DNA of 53,099 nucleotides from a virus, in the IMG/VR virus record IMGVR_UViG_3300005613_000084, positions 1 through 53,099 of that record, one strand, 5' to 3'. The number at the start of each line of letters is the position of its first letter. Positions within the stretch are counted from its first letter, which is position 1. Positions 23,505 to 29,787 of the stretch are shown here, piece by piece. The position numbers and the translations under genes were made by a program. The notes below the pieces were generated by a model that saw only the letters and a list, made by a program, of their open reading frames with translations, did no database searches and was not told the origin of the DNA.

Positions 23505-23713
23505 TGCTTGCCTTTCTCTGGTGCTTCAAGTTTCGCTAATACCCTCCGACAGCGGCTACACGTTGGTCTGCGCAGTCGTGTTTCACGTGGATTCAGAATG
23601 AAAGTTCCGCAGAGTGTGTCCAGCAGGTTTCCGTCTGCGCTCCTGTCTTGGTCGAGGGCGCAGCACCAGTCCTTTTTGCCCACTTTACGGGCGCACCACA
23701 CTTTATTACTCAT
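23501..23713 (-). CDS. Small Cys-rich protein, 70 aa
   Basis: MSNKVWCARKVGKKDWCCALD ... DTLCGTF ... TCSRCRRVL ends in EAPEKGKQ. CSRCRR and the upstream Cys residues may bind zinc. Start ATG 23713 lies in a copy of the junction repeat; the frame also extends far upstream but that stretch overlaps the previous gene and is unlikely. No family recognised. Confidence 0.65.
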   Translation of the reverse strand: MSNKVWCARKVGKKDWCCALDQDRSADGNLLDTLCGTFILNPRETRLRRPTCSRCRRVLAKLEAPEKGKQ

Positions 23714-24044
23714 TGCTTGTCTTTCTCTGGTGCTTATACTGTCTGATTCTGGCACAATTACCCGATGATTTACAATAGGTACCGTGGTAGCGCAGACCGT
23801 TGATTGCGTGAACGTCAATCGGCACGCGCACTCCGCCAAAGTTATCCCGGTACTCGCGACCGAAACATACGCTCCCTAGCCGCTCTCCAGTCCAGGTAGT
23901 TGCCCTTTGGTTCTCTTTGTCGATATAGAGAGAGTATCGGTCTGGTTTGTCGCGCAGAAACTCGTACACTTCTACGGCGCTGATTTCATCATTCGACTGG
24001 CGATCAATTCGTGCGCGAATTGCCTTATACTCGGTCTCAGTCAT
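23706..24044 (-). CDS. Hypothetical protein, 112 aa
   Basis: MTETEYKAIRARIDRQSNDEISAVEVYEFLRDKPDRYSLY ... YKSSGNCARI. Start ATG 24044 is in a junction-repeat copy. Its own 3' end lies in another copy, read in a different frame from its siblings (KHQRKTSNE instead of EAPEKGKQ). No family recognised. Confidence 0.7.
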   Translation of the reverse strand: MTETEYKAIRARIDRQSNDEISAVEVYEFLRDKPDRYSLYIDKENQRATTWTGERLGSVCFGREYRDNFGGVRVPIDVHAINGLRYHGTYCKSSGNCARIRQYKHQRKTSNE

Positions 24045-24226
24045 TGCTTGCCTTTCTCTGGTGCTTCACAGGTGACGAACCCGGCGCGGTCCTCATATTT
24101 CAGGGTGCGCTCCATTCCGCGCCGGTCACTCTCTGCTTCAGCCTGAGTGTGATACGGCCCGCAAGGCTCGACACCCTGTAAGCCGACCACCCACCAGCCG
24201 TCCGCACGTTGTTCGGCCCTGGACAT
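24041..24226 (-). CDS. Small protein, 61 aa
   Basis: GWWVVGLQGVEPCGPYHTQAEAESDRRGMERT resembles small phage proteins with a WxV...GPY-T-AEAE pattern of unknown function, a beta hairpin plus helix. Starts in the TAATG overlap with the upstream gene and ends EAPEKGKQ in a junction-repeat copy. Confidence 0.7.
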   Translation of the reverse strand: MSRAEQRADGWWVVGLQGVEPCGPYHTQAEAESDRRGMERTLKYEDRAGFVTCEAPEKGKQ

Positions 24227-24477
24227 TAGACTGCTGCCTTTGCTTTTTCCTTCTGGCCACTAATCGAGCCATCATACAGAATCCGATTCGTGCCAAAGCC
24301 GCCCCATCGAATTAAAGCGACTTCAACGCAATCCACGCCGTCCTGGTCGACGTAGGCTGTACAGCGAACCGCGCCCGACCACGAGGCGCACTGCGTCACC
24401 ATGCCGGAGTTTTTTGACCCCAGTCGGGTTGCTCGTGTCCTTGCCTTGCCCGTTGCGGTACCATAAAAACGTGCCAT
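24226..24477 (-). CDS. Hypothetical protein, 83 aa
   Basis: MARFYGTATGKARTRATRLGSKNSGMVTQCASWSGAVRCTAYVDQDGVDCVEVALIRWGG has the look of a recurrent small phage protein with a beta-rich fold. The ribosome site GGAGAATG lies just upstream of ATG 24477. Function unknown. Confidence 0.7.
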   Translation of the reverse strand: MARFYGTATGKARTRATRLGSKNSGMVTQCASWSGAVRCTAYVDQDGVDCVEVALIRWGGFGTNRILYDGSISGQKEKAKAAV

Positions 24478-24507
24478 CGGTGCATTCTCCAGGGTGTGAA
24501 ACAGAAA

Positions 24508-24915
24508 TCAGCCAATGTGCAGCCGGCCATCATCGCCAACCACAACCCAACACTCGCCGAACGCCTTGCAGGCTTCCGTAAGCTTGTCGCCCACTTCACC
24601 CAACTCCCGATCCCAGAAACCGGCCCCATGGCTATGTCGCGTCAACCAGAAATCATGCCCAGCCATTTCGTCGTCTGAGAATTCGTCATTGTTGTAGTGT
24701 GCCTTTTGCAGAAGCGCTGCATTCTCGGCTTGGAACTTCCGGCAATCCGTGATTGCCCTCTTAATCGCTTCTGGCGTGAAGTCGTCAAGCCCGTAGTTGC
24801 TGTCAAGCGGTACTCCGCCTGATTCGTCTGCGTTGTCGGTCTCTGCCCATAACGCACACTCCAGGTACGCAATTGTGAATGCGCCGAGGTCAGTGGGTGT
24901 AAGGGTGTCGTTCAT
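24508..24915 (-). CDS. Hypothetical phage protein, 135 aa
   Basis: Acidic protein; the C-terminal motif DFWLTRHSHGAGFWDRELGEVGDKLTEACKAFGE ... DDGRLHI belongs to a widespread phage family of unknown function (FWLTR-GHGAGFWDR). Start ATG 24915 overlaps the upstream stop (CAATGA) in a degenerate copy of the junction repeat. Confidence 0.8.
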   Translation of the reverse strand: MNDTLTPTDLGAFTIAYLECALWAETDNADESGGVPLDSNYGLDDFTPEAIKRAITDCRKFQAENAALLQKAHYNNDEFSDDEMAGHDFWLTRHSHGAGFWDRELGEVGDKLTEACKAFGECWVVVGDDGRLHIG

Positions 24916-25082
24916 TGTTGCTTGCCTTCTGTCTTATTGTCGTGGGTTCGCAGTCCACGGCCTACCATCTGTGAGTAGAGCCCAGCACACGCACGGCAAT
25001 AATAGGTGCGCTCGCCCGACTTCCGGTTGACTACAGTGTGCCGCACGCGCGGTCGACCACAATTCACACAAACCTTTGCCAT
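24912..25082 (-). CDS. Small zinc-ribbon protein carrying a copy of helicase motif VI
   Basis: 56 residues. CVNCGRPRVRH ... YYCRAC is a zinc ribbon (Cys5, Cys8, Cys29, Cys32). From residue 33 the sequence turns into AGLYSQMVGRGLR and continues to residue 52 with 17 of 20 residues identical to helicase residues 326-345; about 50 of 60 bases agree (24927-24986 against 13732-13791). The ribosome site is the junction-repeat copy at 25080-25105. Either a fragment of the helicase gene was captured, or both descend from a helicase with an attached ribbon. Function unknown. Confidence 0.75.
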   Translation of the reverse strand: MAKVCVNCGRPRVRHTVVNRKSGERTYYCRACAGLYSQMVGRGLRTHDNKTEGKQQ

Positions 25083-25183
25083 CGTTACTTGCCTTTCTCT
25101 GGTGCTTAACGGAAACGAGTAAAATCGAGCCCCCGCCCGGGAGGCGAACCCCGGTTACGCAATTGCGGGTGAGGGGGGGCTAG

Positions 25184-25459
25184 TCAGAATGCAGTTGTGC
25201 CCCAACTGCGCAGCCGGAACGGGATACGCTTAGCTGTGGCCTTGATATGACTGTGCCTGCTGTTATCAATGCCACATTTTGCCTGCGCGATTGCCTCATT
25301 GTGGTCTGCGGCAAGGACGAACACGCGCGATTTCACGCCCTCATATCGCAAGGTGACGCGCCACAAGTGCATCTCGCGTCCCTCGCGAGTAAGGGCGTAG
25401 GTGTAATCGTCGCGCTCTGTGACATGTAGCGTGGCTTCCGGTGTGGTCAAGGTCTTCAT
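25184..25459 (-). CDS. Hypothetical protein, 91 aa
   Basis: MKTLTTPEATLHVTERDDYTYALTREGREMHLWRVTLRYEGVKSRVFVLAADHNEAIAQAK looks like a small beta-sheet domain with a final helix. ATG 25459 is two bases after the upstream stop behind GGAGAA. About 100 bases without a gene follow (25083-25183), GC-rich with a Pro/Gly-like hairpin, then a junction-repeat copy. Confidence 0.65.
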   Translation of the reverse strand: MKTLTTPEATLHVTERDDYTYALTREGREMHLWRVTLRYEGVKSRVFVLAADHNEAIAQAKCGIDNSRHSHIKATAKRIPFRLRSWGTTAF

Positions 25460-25461
25460 AG

Positions 25462-25596
25462 TCAGTTCTCCAATCCACAAGGGCGGTAGTCCGGGCGCTG
25501 CATGGCGCGCCAGATGATGCGCTTCATGCGTGCTTGTTCTCGTGCTTGGCTGTCCATGGTGAGCACCTTACGTAGCCGACGGAGTAGCTTGCTCAT
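25462..25596 (-). CDS. Small basic protein, 44 aa
   Basis: MSKLLRRLRKVLTMDSQAREQARMKRIIWRAMQRPDYRP, a basic amphipathic helix with a Cys near the end. ATG 25596 lies behind GAGAGGGGA. Could bind nucleic acid; not recognised. Confidence 0.55.
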   Translation of the reverse strand: MSKLLRRLRKVLTMDSQAREQARMKRIIWRAMQRPDYRPCGLEN

Positions 25597-25608
25597 TGCG
25601 ATCCCCTC

Positions 25609-25836
25609 TCAGAGTGAGTTGTACTTGGATGGGGAGAATTCGAGTGAGAAGCAAAGCCAGTGCACATACAGCGAAGCTGGCCAGCGAGACGTAACAACTG
25701 GCAGCCACAGCACGCGCGATTTCTGCCAGAAGTACAGCCAGACGCAACGCACTCGTCCCCGGCGCCCGCGCCACTCGATAGACCATTCATGTAGGCCACT
25801 ATCGTAAGCAGTGAAGTGAGAATGGTGGAATCTCAT
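25609..25836 (-). CDS. Small Trp-rich protein, 75 aa
   Basis: Starts in a CAATGA overlap with the upstream gene, the pattern used throughout this operon. Rich in Trp and Arg (LHEWSIEWRGRRGRVRCVWLYFWQKSRVLWLP). An overlapping frame (25568-25786) would encode a more typical Ala/Leu membrane segment but has no ribosome site. I prefer the coupled frame with modest confidence. Confidence 0.45.
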   Translation of the reverse strand: MRFHHSHFTAYDSGLHEWSIEWRGRRGRVRCVWLYFWQKSRVLWLPVVTSRWPASLYVHWLCFSLEFSPSKYNSL

Positions 25837-26012
25837 TGCGTCACCCCCAGGAAAGAGACGATGGCCAGACCGTCTGGCCGGAGATAGACAGCCGGCTGCG
25901 ATCCACCGCGGGTGAATCGCCGGTAGACTTCGCTGATTGTCAATGGTTCGGCCGGTCGGGCGACCAGCACGCGTCGACCAAGCTCGACTCGGATAGTGTG
26001 GGCGAGGTCCAT
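25833..26012 (-). CDS. Small protein, first gene of the minus-strand operon, 59 aa
   Basis: ATG 26012 has GGAGG upstream. MDLAHTIRVELGRRVLVARPAEPLTISEVYRRFTRGGSQPAVYLRPDGLAIVSFLGV suggests a compact alpha-beta fold. The promoter at 26061-26089 lies about 50 bases upstream. No family recognised. Confidence 0.65.
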   Translation of the reverse strand: MDLAHTIRVELGRRVLVARPAEPLTISEVYRRFTRGGSQPAVYLRPDGLAIVSFLGVTQ

Positions 26013-26060
26013 GGTTAGTCCTCCGGTCGTGTGTGTGCCCCGATTGATCGGTCTACATGA

Positions 26061-26089
26061 AGTGTAAACGCGCACATATATACTGTCAA
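26061..26089 (-). promoter_or_regulatory. Near-consensus sigma-70 promoter of the minus-strand operon
   Basis: On the minus strand TTGACA (26089-26084) is followed after exactly 17 bases by TACACT (26066-26061). An AT-rich spacer (TATATAT) lies next to the -35 box. It would transcribe all genes from 26012 down to 22105. Confidence 0.85.
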
Positions 26090-26379
26090 CCAGAAATCCC
26101 GACTACTCCACCCGCATTCTCACCCGACGTATCGGAGTGTGATGGTTGTAGTAGTTGTGAGGGTTTGGTGGGAATTAGGGTGGATTAGGTGAGATGAGAA
26201 GGGAGATGAGAGGCAGAACAAGGCCCACACGTTAATTCTGAGAGGGTTTGGAGTGTGGGAAGGTAGTTTGGGTCGGATTCGTGAGGAGGGCGTGAGAAGG
26301 CCGCACAGGGCTTCTGAGGTGAGGTGTGGTCAATGTGATGGCGCTTCCTATTTCGCCCTTGTCGTCACATTAATGGCGC

Positions 26380-26433
26380 AACCATTGCAGAATTGCAACG
26401 TTCACCCCTTAACCATTGCAATATTGCAATGGT
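26380..26433. promoter_or_regulatory. Pair of palindromes with ATTGCAA-type half-sites
   Basis: 26412-26433 is a perfect 22-base palindrome with half-site ACCATTGCAA. 26380-26402 is an imperfect version (AACCATTGCAG / AATTGCAACGTT). Their centres are about 32 bases, three helical turns, apart, as expected for cooperative dimer binding. Confidence 0.7.
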
Positions 26434-26435
26434 AT

Positions 26436-26464
26436 CACATGCCAGCCGTCCAATATGGCATGTG
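26436..26464. repeat. Inverted repeat CACATGCCA / TGGCATGTG
   Basis: A nine-base perfect inverted repeat around an 11-base spacer, directly beside the ATTGCAA palindromes. Could be an operator or a hairpin. Confidence 0.6.
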
Positions 26465-26521
26465 CTCACACGTGGCTACACCACACACGTTGTAGTGCCA
26501 TGATGTGTAAGCCCTTGCTAC

Positions 26522-26571
26522 GTCTAGGCTTAGACAGCGCTACGCTCATGGTGTTGTACCATGTGTACAAC
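26522..26571. repeat. Overlapping dyads, including two mutually exclusive hairpins
   Basis: GTCTA/TAGAC (26522-26535) is followed by CATGGT/ACCATG (26547-26563) and GTTGTAC/GTACAAC (26553-26571). The last two share bases, so in RNA only one can form at a time. Confidence 0.6.
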
Positions 26572-26827
26572 GAAGCGCGCTCTCAGGGGGGCCCCATGAC
26601 CGTCAAAATCTGAACCACTCCCCCCCCTGTTTACCTTCTTCCGGTTACAGTTAGGTCCGCTCTCCCGACACCCCAAAATTCAACAGAAATCGAAGAACGG
26701 CCCCCTATAGGGACCCATTACTCTTTACGAATTACACCCCTATTTATGTGCATTGTGCTGTTAGCTACCCCCCCGTTGACACTTAATTGGTCGTTTATAC
26801 GCCCGGAAAAAGGGGAATAGGAAGCTC

Positions 26828-26870
26828 TAAGTAAAGTAGTAGTAAGTAGTAGTAGTAACTACTTAGTAGT
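26828..26870. repeat. AGTAGT iteron-like run
   Basis: Repeated AGTAGT/AGTA words with an internal inverted repeat AAGTAGT (26844-26850) and ACTACTT (26858-26864). Short iterated AT-containing words are typical of initiator-binding sites, but also of simple sequence. Confidence 0.5.
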
Positions 26871-26917
26871 TCCTCCGCTCTACTGTCCCCGGTGTCCTTG
26901 GTGTCACGGGTAGTGGG

Positions 26918-26965
26918 CTGAGAGGATATTGAACTTATATTCTATATCCTTTCATATCCGCTCAG
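26918..26965. repeat. Imperfect inverted repeat CTGAGAGGATAT / ATATCCGCTCAG
   Basis: Eleven of twelve bases pair. Inside it a second arrangement, AGGATAT (26923-26929) with ATATCCT (26944-26950), is possible. The enclosed sequence is AT-rich. Confidence 0.55.
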
Positions 26966-27015
26966 ATTTTAATTCCGGAGAAACCGGGGCCACCAATAGT
27001 GACTTTATACCTAAT

Positions 27016-27079
27016 TCCTTACTACATAAGGACTTGAACTGTCAAATAAGTGTCATCACTGGTGTCCACCATTATGACA
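27016..27079. repeat. Two dyads: TCCTTA/TAAGGA and nested TGTCAT-TGGTG
   Basis: TCCTTA (27016-27021) pairs with TAAGGA (27027-27032). TGTCAT/ATGACA (27051-27056 and 27074-27079) encloses TGGTG/CACCA (27060-27064 and 27067-27071), a two-step hairpin. Confidence 0.55.
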
Positions 27080-27200
27080 GGATGACCAAGCCCCTCATGG
27101 GACGTAGCTGAACATACAAAAACCAACCGGGGGGGAGATTTCCGGGTCGAGCGGCCTGATTACCAATCATTGGACAGCAGGTCCTCGTGTACGCGCACGT

Positions 27201-27267
27201 GGCTCCATGGAGCCTCCATGGAGAGAGGCGATTTCACAATCGTCCTACTCCGGGGTTCTCCATAGAG
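27201..27267. promoter_or_regulatory. Three CTCCATGGAG-type operator sites before the XRE genes
   Basis: GGCTCCATGGAGCC (27201-27214) is a perfect palindrome, CTCCATGGAG repeats at 27214-27223, and CTCCATAGAG lies at 27258-27267. They lie 120-190 bases before the first XRE gene, where autorepressor sites are expected. An ATCGTCCT/AGGACGAT inverted repeat (27239-27246, 27269-27276) surrounds the third copy. Confidence 0.6.
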
Positions 27268-27333
27268 AAGGACGATCGGTCAGAAAAAATCAGAGATTTT
27301 CCGGGACTGTACCGAGACGGATCGAAATTCCCT

Positions 27334-27363
27334 GGGTAACGTGAAAGGGACGATAGGTTACCC
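27334..27363 (+). promoter_or_regulatory. Leader hairpin before the first XRE gene
   Basis: GGGTAAC (27334-27340) and GTTACCC (27357-27363) can pair in the 5' leader, ending 25 bases before ATG 27389. It may influence translation or be an operator. Confidence 0.45.
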
Positions 27364-27388
27364 GTCCTGTTTCAGAGGGAGGAATCGT

Positions 27389-27763
27389 ATGAATGACGAG
27401 AAGAGTGATGCCCAGATGCTTGCTGAGATCATCACGAATGTCAATCCTGGACCGCTGACCTTCGGCGACGTGGTTCGGGCTGCCCGCATCGCAGCTAAGC
27501 TCTCGCAAGAGGAGTGTGCGAAGCGAGCCGGCCTCTCGCAGGTCTACTGGTGCAAGGTGGAGTGCGACAGAAGCGATCCGTCGAAGTGCTACCTGAAGTA
27601 CCGGAAGAAGTTATTGGAGTATGCCCGCGGCGGCGGGAGCCCGACGAAGTACATACGGAGACTGTTCCAGGAGAGCAATGAGCGCATGAAGCGCTTCGCC
27701 GATGCCCTGGGCGTAAGCGTCGAGCAACTGGTCGCTCCGCTGGTCGACAGGGAGGAGAATTGA
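27389..27763 (+). CDS. XRE-family regulator (first of a tandem pair)
   Basis: 124 residues; ATG 27389 behind GAGGGAGGA. FGDVVRAARIAAKLSQEECAKRAGLSQVYWCKVECD is an XRE helix-turn-helix (about 25-60); the C-terminus RFADALGVSVEQLVAPL is the usual continuing helix split from the HTH by an insert (residues 62-98). The next gene has the same unusual layout. It probably controls the virion operon or lysogeny through the sites at 27201-27267. Confidence 0.82.
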   Translation: MNDEKSDAQMLAEIITNVNPGPLTFGDVVRAARIAAKLSQEECAKRAGLSQVYWCKVECDRSDPSKCYLKYRKKLLEYARGGGSPTKYIRRLFQESNERMKRFADALGVSVEQLVAPLVDREEN

Positions 27764-27764
27764 G

Positions 27765-28118
27765 ATGTCGTATATGACGCTTGAAGAAAAGCTAATCCAT
27801 TGGTGTCAGACTGATTTCGGACGACGCTTATTGGTGCTCCGCGAGAAGGCTGGGCTAAGTAAAGCGGCTGCTGCGCGTGCGGTCGGTATTTCGCAGGGTT
27901 ATTGGTGGAATATCGAGCGAGGCAACACTGATCCATCTAGGCGCCTCAGAAGGGTTCACCAAGAGATGCTGAAAGTCCTTCGGAACGGCGAAATTCCGAC
28001 CCGAAAATTGAAGCATAAATACCTGTTTTACTATAAGCGTATTAGGAAATATGCTGACGCCATTGGCGTGTCCGTTGTCGAGTTAATGGCCCCGCTTTTT
28101 AGGCTGGACGCGGCCTGA
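27765..28118 (+). CDS. XRE-family regulator (second of a tandem pair)
   Basis: 117 residues, starting one base after the previous stop behind GGAGGAG. RRLLVLREKAGLSKAAAARAVGISQGYWWNIERGNTDPSRR is the HTH, then an insert and KYADAIGVSVVELMAPLF, paralleling VSVEQLVAPL in its neighbour. Likely a duplicated regulator that can form homo- or heterodimers. A terminator follows. Confidence 0.82.
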   Translation: MSYMTLEEKLIHWCQTDFGRRLLVLREKAGLSKAAAARAVGISQGYWWNIERGNTDPSRRLRRVHQEMLKVLRNGEIPTRKLKHKYLFYYKRIRKYADAIGVSVVELMAPLFRLDAA

Positions 28119-28137
28119 TCCGCCCTTGGACGGCCCA

Positions 28138-28165
28138 GGCCCGCTATGGCGGGTCTTTTTCTATT
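28138..28165 (+). terminator. Terminator after the XRE pair
   Basis: A seven-pair stem (GGCCCGC with GCGGGTC, one G-U) around TATG followed by CTTTTTCTATTTCTT. It shows that the XRE pair is its own transcription unit. Confidence 0.85.
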
Positions 28166-28200
28166 TCTTGGGAGGGGGTACCGAGAAAAGAGGTGAGTTC

Positions 28201-28216
28201 CTTGTTAGCGTGGAGA
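28201..28216 (+). repeat. 16-base repeat CTTGTTAGCGTGGAGA, copy 1
   Basis: Identical to 34580-34595. Both lie 15-30 bases before the start of a virion-operon gene. A shared promoter or processing element is possible; no -10 box is evident. Confidence 0.55.
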
Positions 28217-28245
28217 ATGATACTGCATTTCAGAAGGGAGAATTC

Positions 28246-29787
28246 ATGGGTGTGATTAATGAGTCGAATATGGATGATTACATCAACAGCGTACCGAGCA
28301 CAATAAAGGGGAGAACCTATAAAGCTTGGATCATAGATGAGAAGGATCAGATGAAGCCAGAAGAGAAAATCGAGAAAGCCTATTGCGAGTATCAGGCGTG
28401 GCCCGATCCACCGCGGCGTCGGTTCCAGCCGATCCGGCGAGTGCTCCGCTTCTTGATTAACCGTCTTCCTACTGTCCGGCAATTAAAGGATGAGTTGGCG
28501 CATACGACAGAGGAATTGGCATGTGAACGACGGGCAGTCATTGGGGCTATCGAGAACTCCGATCAGCTTCATACTACCATCGAGCAATTGCGTGAGGAGC
28601 GCGATCAAGCCCGGTGTCAAGAAGTTAAGGCGCATGGCGTCGAAGTAAAGCGTTTGCTTGCGCAACTTGGAAAGCTTCGCACTAAGAACCATGAGCAAGA
28701 GAGTCGCGAGAAAGAGCTTCGGGACTTGCTTTATTGTCGCACTGTTGATCTTCGGCAGGCAACTGCCGATCGTGATGGTGCTTGGAATAGTCTCCAGCAA
28801 GTAAAGGATCAGCGCGATAAGACCTGGCGTTGGCTTGAGGAAATAACAGAAGCTCGCGATGAAATGGTCGATAGAGCCGTTCAGATACTCCAGGAGTGCG
28901 ACGAAGCAAAGCAGAATCACACAGATGCGCTTGCGTGGAATGCCCTGGTTGTTCAGGAGCGCGATGCCTTACGAGTAGAGCGGGATCAAGCCATTAAGGA
29001 TCGCGACAAGCTCCAGGAGACACTTAGTAGCTCTCTCTATCGGCCTGTCGTTGATGCCGAAAAGTACGACGCAGTCGTTGCTGAGCGCGATCACCTTATT
29101 GAAGAGAGTCGCCTGGCGACGATCGCGTATAACTTGCTGGTCAAGAAATTCCAGGATGCTTGCGACAAGAGAGACTACTTCGCCCGGGATGTTAAAATCC
29201 TAGAGGGGCAACGCAATGAGGCTTTGGAATGTGCGAGGGATTTCGATAAGCAGTGTAACGTCCTTGATGGATACAATAAGCAGGCCAACAGCGAGATGGA
29301 TCGCATGAAGAAGATGATTGCTGACCTGGAGGGGGAGCGTGATAAACTCAAGCACGAGGACATCCCGTATCTGAGGAAAGCGCGCGATAGTCGGATTATT
29401 GAACTGAAGAAAGCTCGGGCCGCTGAAACTAAGTTCCATGATGATCTGCGAAAGGCAGTTGGTGTATTGGAGCATTCTATTGGGATTTCTCCCCGTGTAG
29501 TTGAGGGGCCACTTGGCTTCAAGAATCAAGTAGGTCTGATTACTCGATTGCATGATGTTGCCGGTGTATTGAGAACTTTGAGCGAAGCCGGTAAGTGTGT
29601 GGAGGGGAAGTCGGAGCAAGAGAAGCGCTTTGCTATCGCGCTGGAAAACTGCCGGCACTATGCCCAGCAGTCGTTAGGGATTTCTGGGCAGAGTAGCTTC
29701 CATCGTCAGCAGTGCCGCAACATCATCAGGGAGGTCAACGACCAATACCCGTTCGTGTCGGTGAATCAGCAGGAGGACGAGTTGTAA
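28246..29787 (+). CDS. Long coiled-coil protein, 513 aa
   Basis: ATG 28246 behind GGGAG; upstream in-frame codons run through the terminator. After 75 residues without clear domain comes a Pro/Arg-rich segment (PPRRRFQPIRRVLRFLINRL) and then about 350 residues of heptad-rich coiled coil (ELACERRAVIG ... EERDQARCQEVKAHGVEVKRLLAQLGKL). No enzyme motif. It precedes the terminase genes, a place where structural or packaging accessories occur; role unknown. Confidence 0.75.
   Translation: MGVINESNMDDYINSVPSTIKGRTYKAWIIDEKDQMKPEEKIEKAYCEYQAWPDPPRRRFQPIRRVLRFLINRLPTVRQLKDELAHTTEELACERRAVIGAIENSDQLHTTIEQLREERDQARCQEVKAHGVEVKRLLAQLGKLRTKNHEQESREKELRDLLYCRTVDLRQATADRDGAWNSLQQVKDQRDKTWRWLEEITEARDEMVDRAVQILQECDEAKQNHTDALAWNALVVQERDALRVERDQAIKDRDKLQETLSSSLYRPVVDAEKYDAVVAERDHLIEESRLATIAYNLLVKKFQDACDKRDYFARDVKILEGQRNEALECARDFDKQCNVLDGYNKQANSEMDRMKKMIADLEGERDKLKHEDIPYLRKARDSRIIELKKARAAETKFHDDLRKAVGVLEHSIGISPRVVEGPLGFKNQVGLITRLHDVAGVLRTLSEAGKCVEGKSEQEKRFAIALENCRHYAQQSLGISGQSSFHRQQCRNIIREVNDQYPFVSVNQQEDEL

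Larger units (their letters stand above)
26090..27388. other. 1.3 kb palindrome-rich region without a convincing gene
   Basis: It separates the divergent minus-strand operon from the XRE and virion genes. No frame in it has a ribosome site and a plausible protein. It holds many inverted repeats (listed separately), a run of AGTAGT repeats, short G and C runs and AT-rich blocks. Control region, replication origin or structured RNA are all possible. Confidence 0.7.

Noticed and set aside
22692-25108. Repeated 25-base junction as a CRISPR array
   Set aside because: The copies are spaced irregularly at gene junctions, carry start codons, and there are no cas genes or spacer-length gaps.
25568-25786. 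Alternative Ala/Leu-rich membrane frame on the minus strand
   Set aside because: Membrane-like but no ribosome site, and the overlapping frame is coupled to its neighbour by CAATGA.
26590-26640. G- and C-runs as a quadruplex or regulatory site
   Set aside because: Only isolated homopolymer runs; no four-tract arrangement.
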